Positions 34,331 to 35,309 of a DNA stretch of 35,309 nucleotides are shown piece after piece; within the stretch, counting starts at the first letter, position 1, and every line of letters starts with the position of its first letter. A model generated the notes under the pieces. It was given only the letters and a program-made list of their open reading frames with translations, ran no database searches and was not told where the DNA came from. Source of the DNA: Photobacterium sanguinicancri. Its GTDB lineage: Bacteria > Pseudomonadota > Gammaproteobacteria > Enterobacterales > Vibrionaceae. The translations under genes were made by a program, and so were the position numbers. The DNA lies in NCBI RefSeq assembly GCF_002265265.1, contig NZ_NOIF01000034.1:1-35309 (forward strand), in the 5' to 3' direction.

Positions 34331-35199
34331 GAGCCTGCTCCTGATTTTCTTACCAGTCGAACCGTGGCACGACGATTTGATTGCAACGCTTGAGAATTGC
34401 TTTCGGTACTCACTAAATAGCGATCACCATGAGAACGGATCTGCAACAACTTACGAGGAACGCCAAGCTCAATCAGCATGGCAGCAACTTCCTCGGCTCG
34501 CTGGCGAGAAATACGCATCTTGCTACTGAATTGCCCTAATTGATCGGAATAACCATCAACTAACACTTTCTGAACCTGTGCATCAATACGAATATATTCA
34601 GCAATCCCTTTTAGCTTGTTAATATCTTGCTTATTTAAGCTTGAAGACGCGGCATTAAAATAAAATGCAGAATCTCTAATTTGTTGATAGTTATATGCTA
34701 TTAATTGATTTTCACATTGCTGAAACTCAGCCATCGGCTCAGTTAAATTAATATTTTGAATTACTACGCTGCTATTTTTTTGACGGTCATCCGTCAAAAC
34801 AACTTTTACCCAACGACCATGATTTAACTCATTAATAACATTTTCAGCATTGTTTACTGTTAATTCATCAGTAGATTGAGAACGTTGAGCCTGGGTTTTT
34901 GAATATAACTTAATAGCTGGAGTCGATGTCCAAAATGGTGATACTGATTCCACATCAACAATATTAATAAATGGCTTAATTTTGGTGGATTTTATCTTTA
35001 ACCGTGTTTCCTCTCCTGCTTCAGAAATAAGTTTCACTGAGCCAAAATCTCGGATTTCATGAGAAAGAACACAAGAAGTTTTACTACCATAAAAACTCCA
35101 CCCACTGTCATCTAATGCTGCCATCCATTTATTTTCTCGCGCATTAACTGCACAGGAAGCAATCAGCATAAGAGTGACAATGATTCTATTACAAACCAT
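34327..35199 (-). CDS. motY: Lateral flagellar T-ring protein MotY
   Basis: MotY-like protein of 290 residues. A signal peptide (VCNRIIVTLMLIASCAVNA) is followed by the MotY N-terminal domain (KWMAALDDSGWSFYGSKTSC) and a C-terminal OmpA-like peptidoglycan-binding domain (INKLKGIAEYIRIDAQVQKV, VDGYSDQLGQFSSKMRISRQ, SNRRATVRLV). MotY forms the T ring that holds stators near the basal body. The gene sits immediately before lafK as in V. parahaemolyticus. I chose the ATG at 35199 (GGAG upstream); the frame extends to a TTG at 35226. The signal contains IASC, so a lipoprotein is also possible. Confidence 0.9.
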   Translation of the reverse strand: MVCNRIIVTLMLIASCAVNARENKWMAALDDSGWSFYGSKTSCVLSHEIRDFGSVKLISEAGEETRLKIKSTKIKPFINIVDVESVSPFWTSTPAIKLYSKTQAQRSQSTDELTVNNAENVINELNHGRWVKVVLTDDRQKNSSVVIQNINLTEPMAEFQQCENQLIAYNYQQIRDSAFYFNAASSSLNKQDINKLKGIAEYIRIDAQVQKVLVDGYSDQLGQFSSKMRISRQRAEEVAAMLIELGVPRKLLQIRSHGDRYLVSTESNSQALQSNRRATVRLVRKSGAGS

Positions 35200-35237
35200 T
35201 ATAAGGAACTCCAGAACAACCTTCAAACACAGCCAAA

Positions 35238-35251
35238 GCTATTTAAATAGC
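35238..35251. promoter_or_regulatory. 14-base palindrome upstream of motY
   Basis: GCTATTTAAATAGC is a perfect palindrome about 40 bases upstream of the motY ATG, in the probable promoter region of the motY-lafK operon. An operator for a repressor or activator of the whole lateral system would fit here, but no factor is known to me for this sequence. No sigma54 motif is present in the remaining 110 bases. Confidence 0.35.
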
Positions 35252-35309
35252 ATAAGAAACGCTAAAGCGACCCTGACTCTAATACACATATGACGCTGCC
35301 GACGAATAG

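Overview
This window is an almost complete lateral (secondary, swarming-type) flagellar gene cluster from a gamma-proteobacterium. The gene set and order best fit the Vibrionaceae (Photobacterium/Vibrio-like) or the similar contiguous cluster of Aeromonas. The lateral type is indicated by LafK-like and MotY genes directly upstream of fliEFGHIJ, a divergent flgAMN unit next to flgBCDEFGHIJKL, and a lafA - fliDSTKL - sigma28 - motAB block with the lateral motor genes. The export genes fliMNPQR/flhBA are absent and are probably beyond the right edge. Species identity and replicon (chromosome, chromid or plasmid) cannot be read from the sequence.

Layout, right to left, because nearly everything is on the minus strand: (1) motY-lafK-fliE-F-G-H-I-J (35199 to 27290), encoding the T-ring protein, the sigma54 activator, the MS-ring/rotor and the export ATPase; (2) flgA-flgM-flgN on the plus strand (25679 to 27263), converging on fliJ; (3) flgB-C-D-E-F-G-H-I-J-K-L (25604 to 16561), the rod, hook, rings and hook-filament junction, preceded by an excellent sigma54 promoter; (4) a TTG-started divergent flagellin-like gene with its own terminator (16399 to 15202); (5) the lateral flagellin lafA with its own terminator; (6) fliD-S-T-K-L-lafS-motA-motB-fliB (13429 to 5673), covering cap, chaperones, hook-length control, sigma28, proton motor and a flagellin lysine methylase; (7) a two-gene operon encoding a close relative of plasmid R1 ParM and a long coiled-coil protein in the ParR position; (8) a hybrid histidine kinase with a sodium/solute-symporter sensor domain, resembling CrbS.

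Inferred regulation: LafK with sigma54 drives the early hook-basal-body operon (site at 25641-25656, and possibly the fliD operon at 13547-13562). FlgM holds LafS (sigma28) until the hook is finished, after which LafS activates filament genes. FliB, six bases after motB, probably methylates LafA lysines.

The least expected items are the ParM/long-ParR-like pair, the flagellin-like protein between flgL and lafA, and several small regulatory-looking repeats and hairpins.
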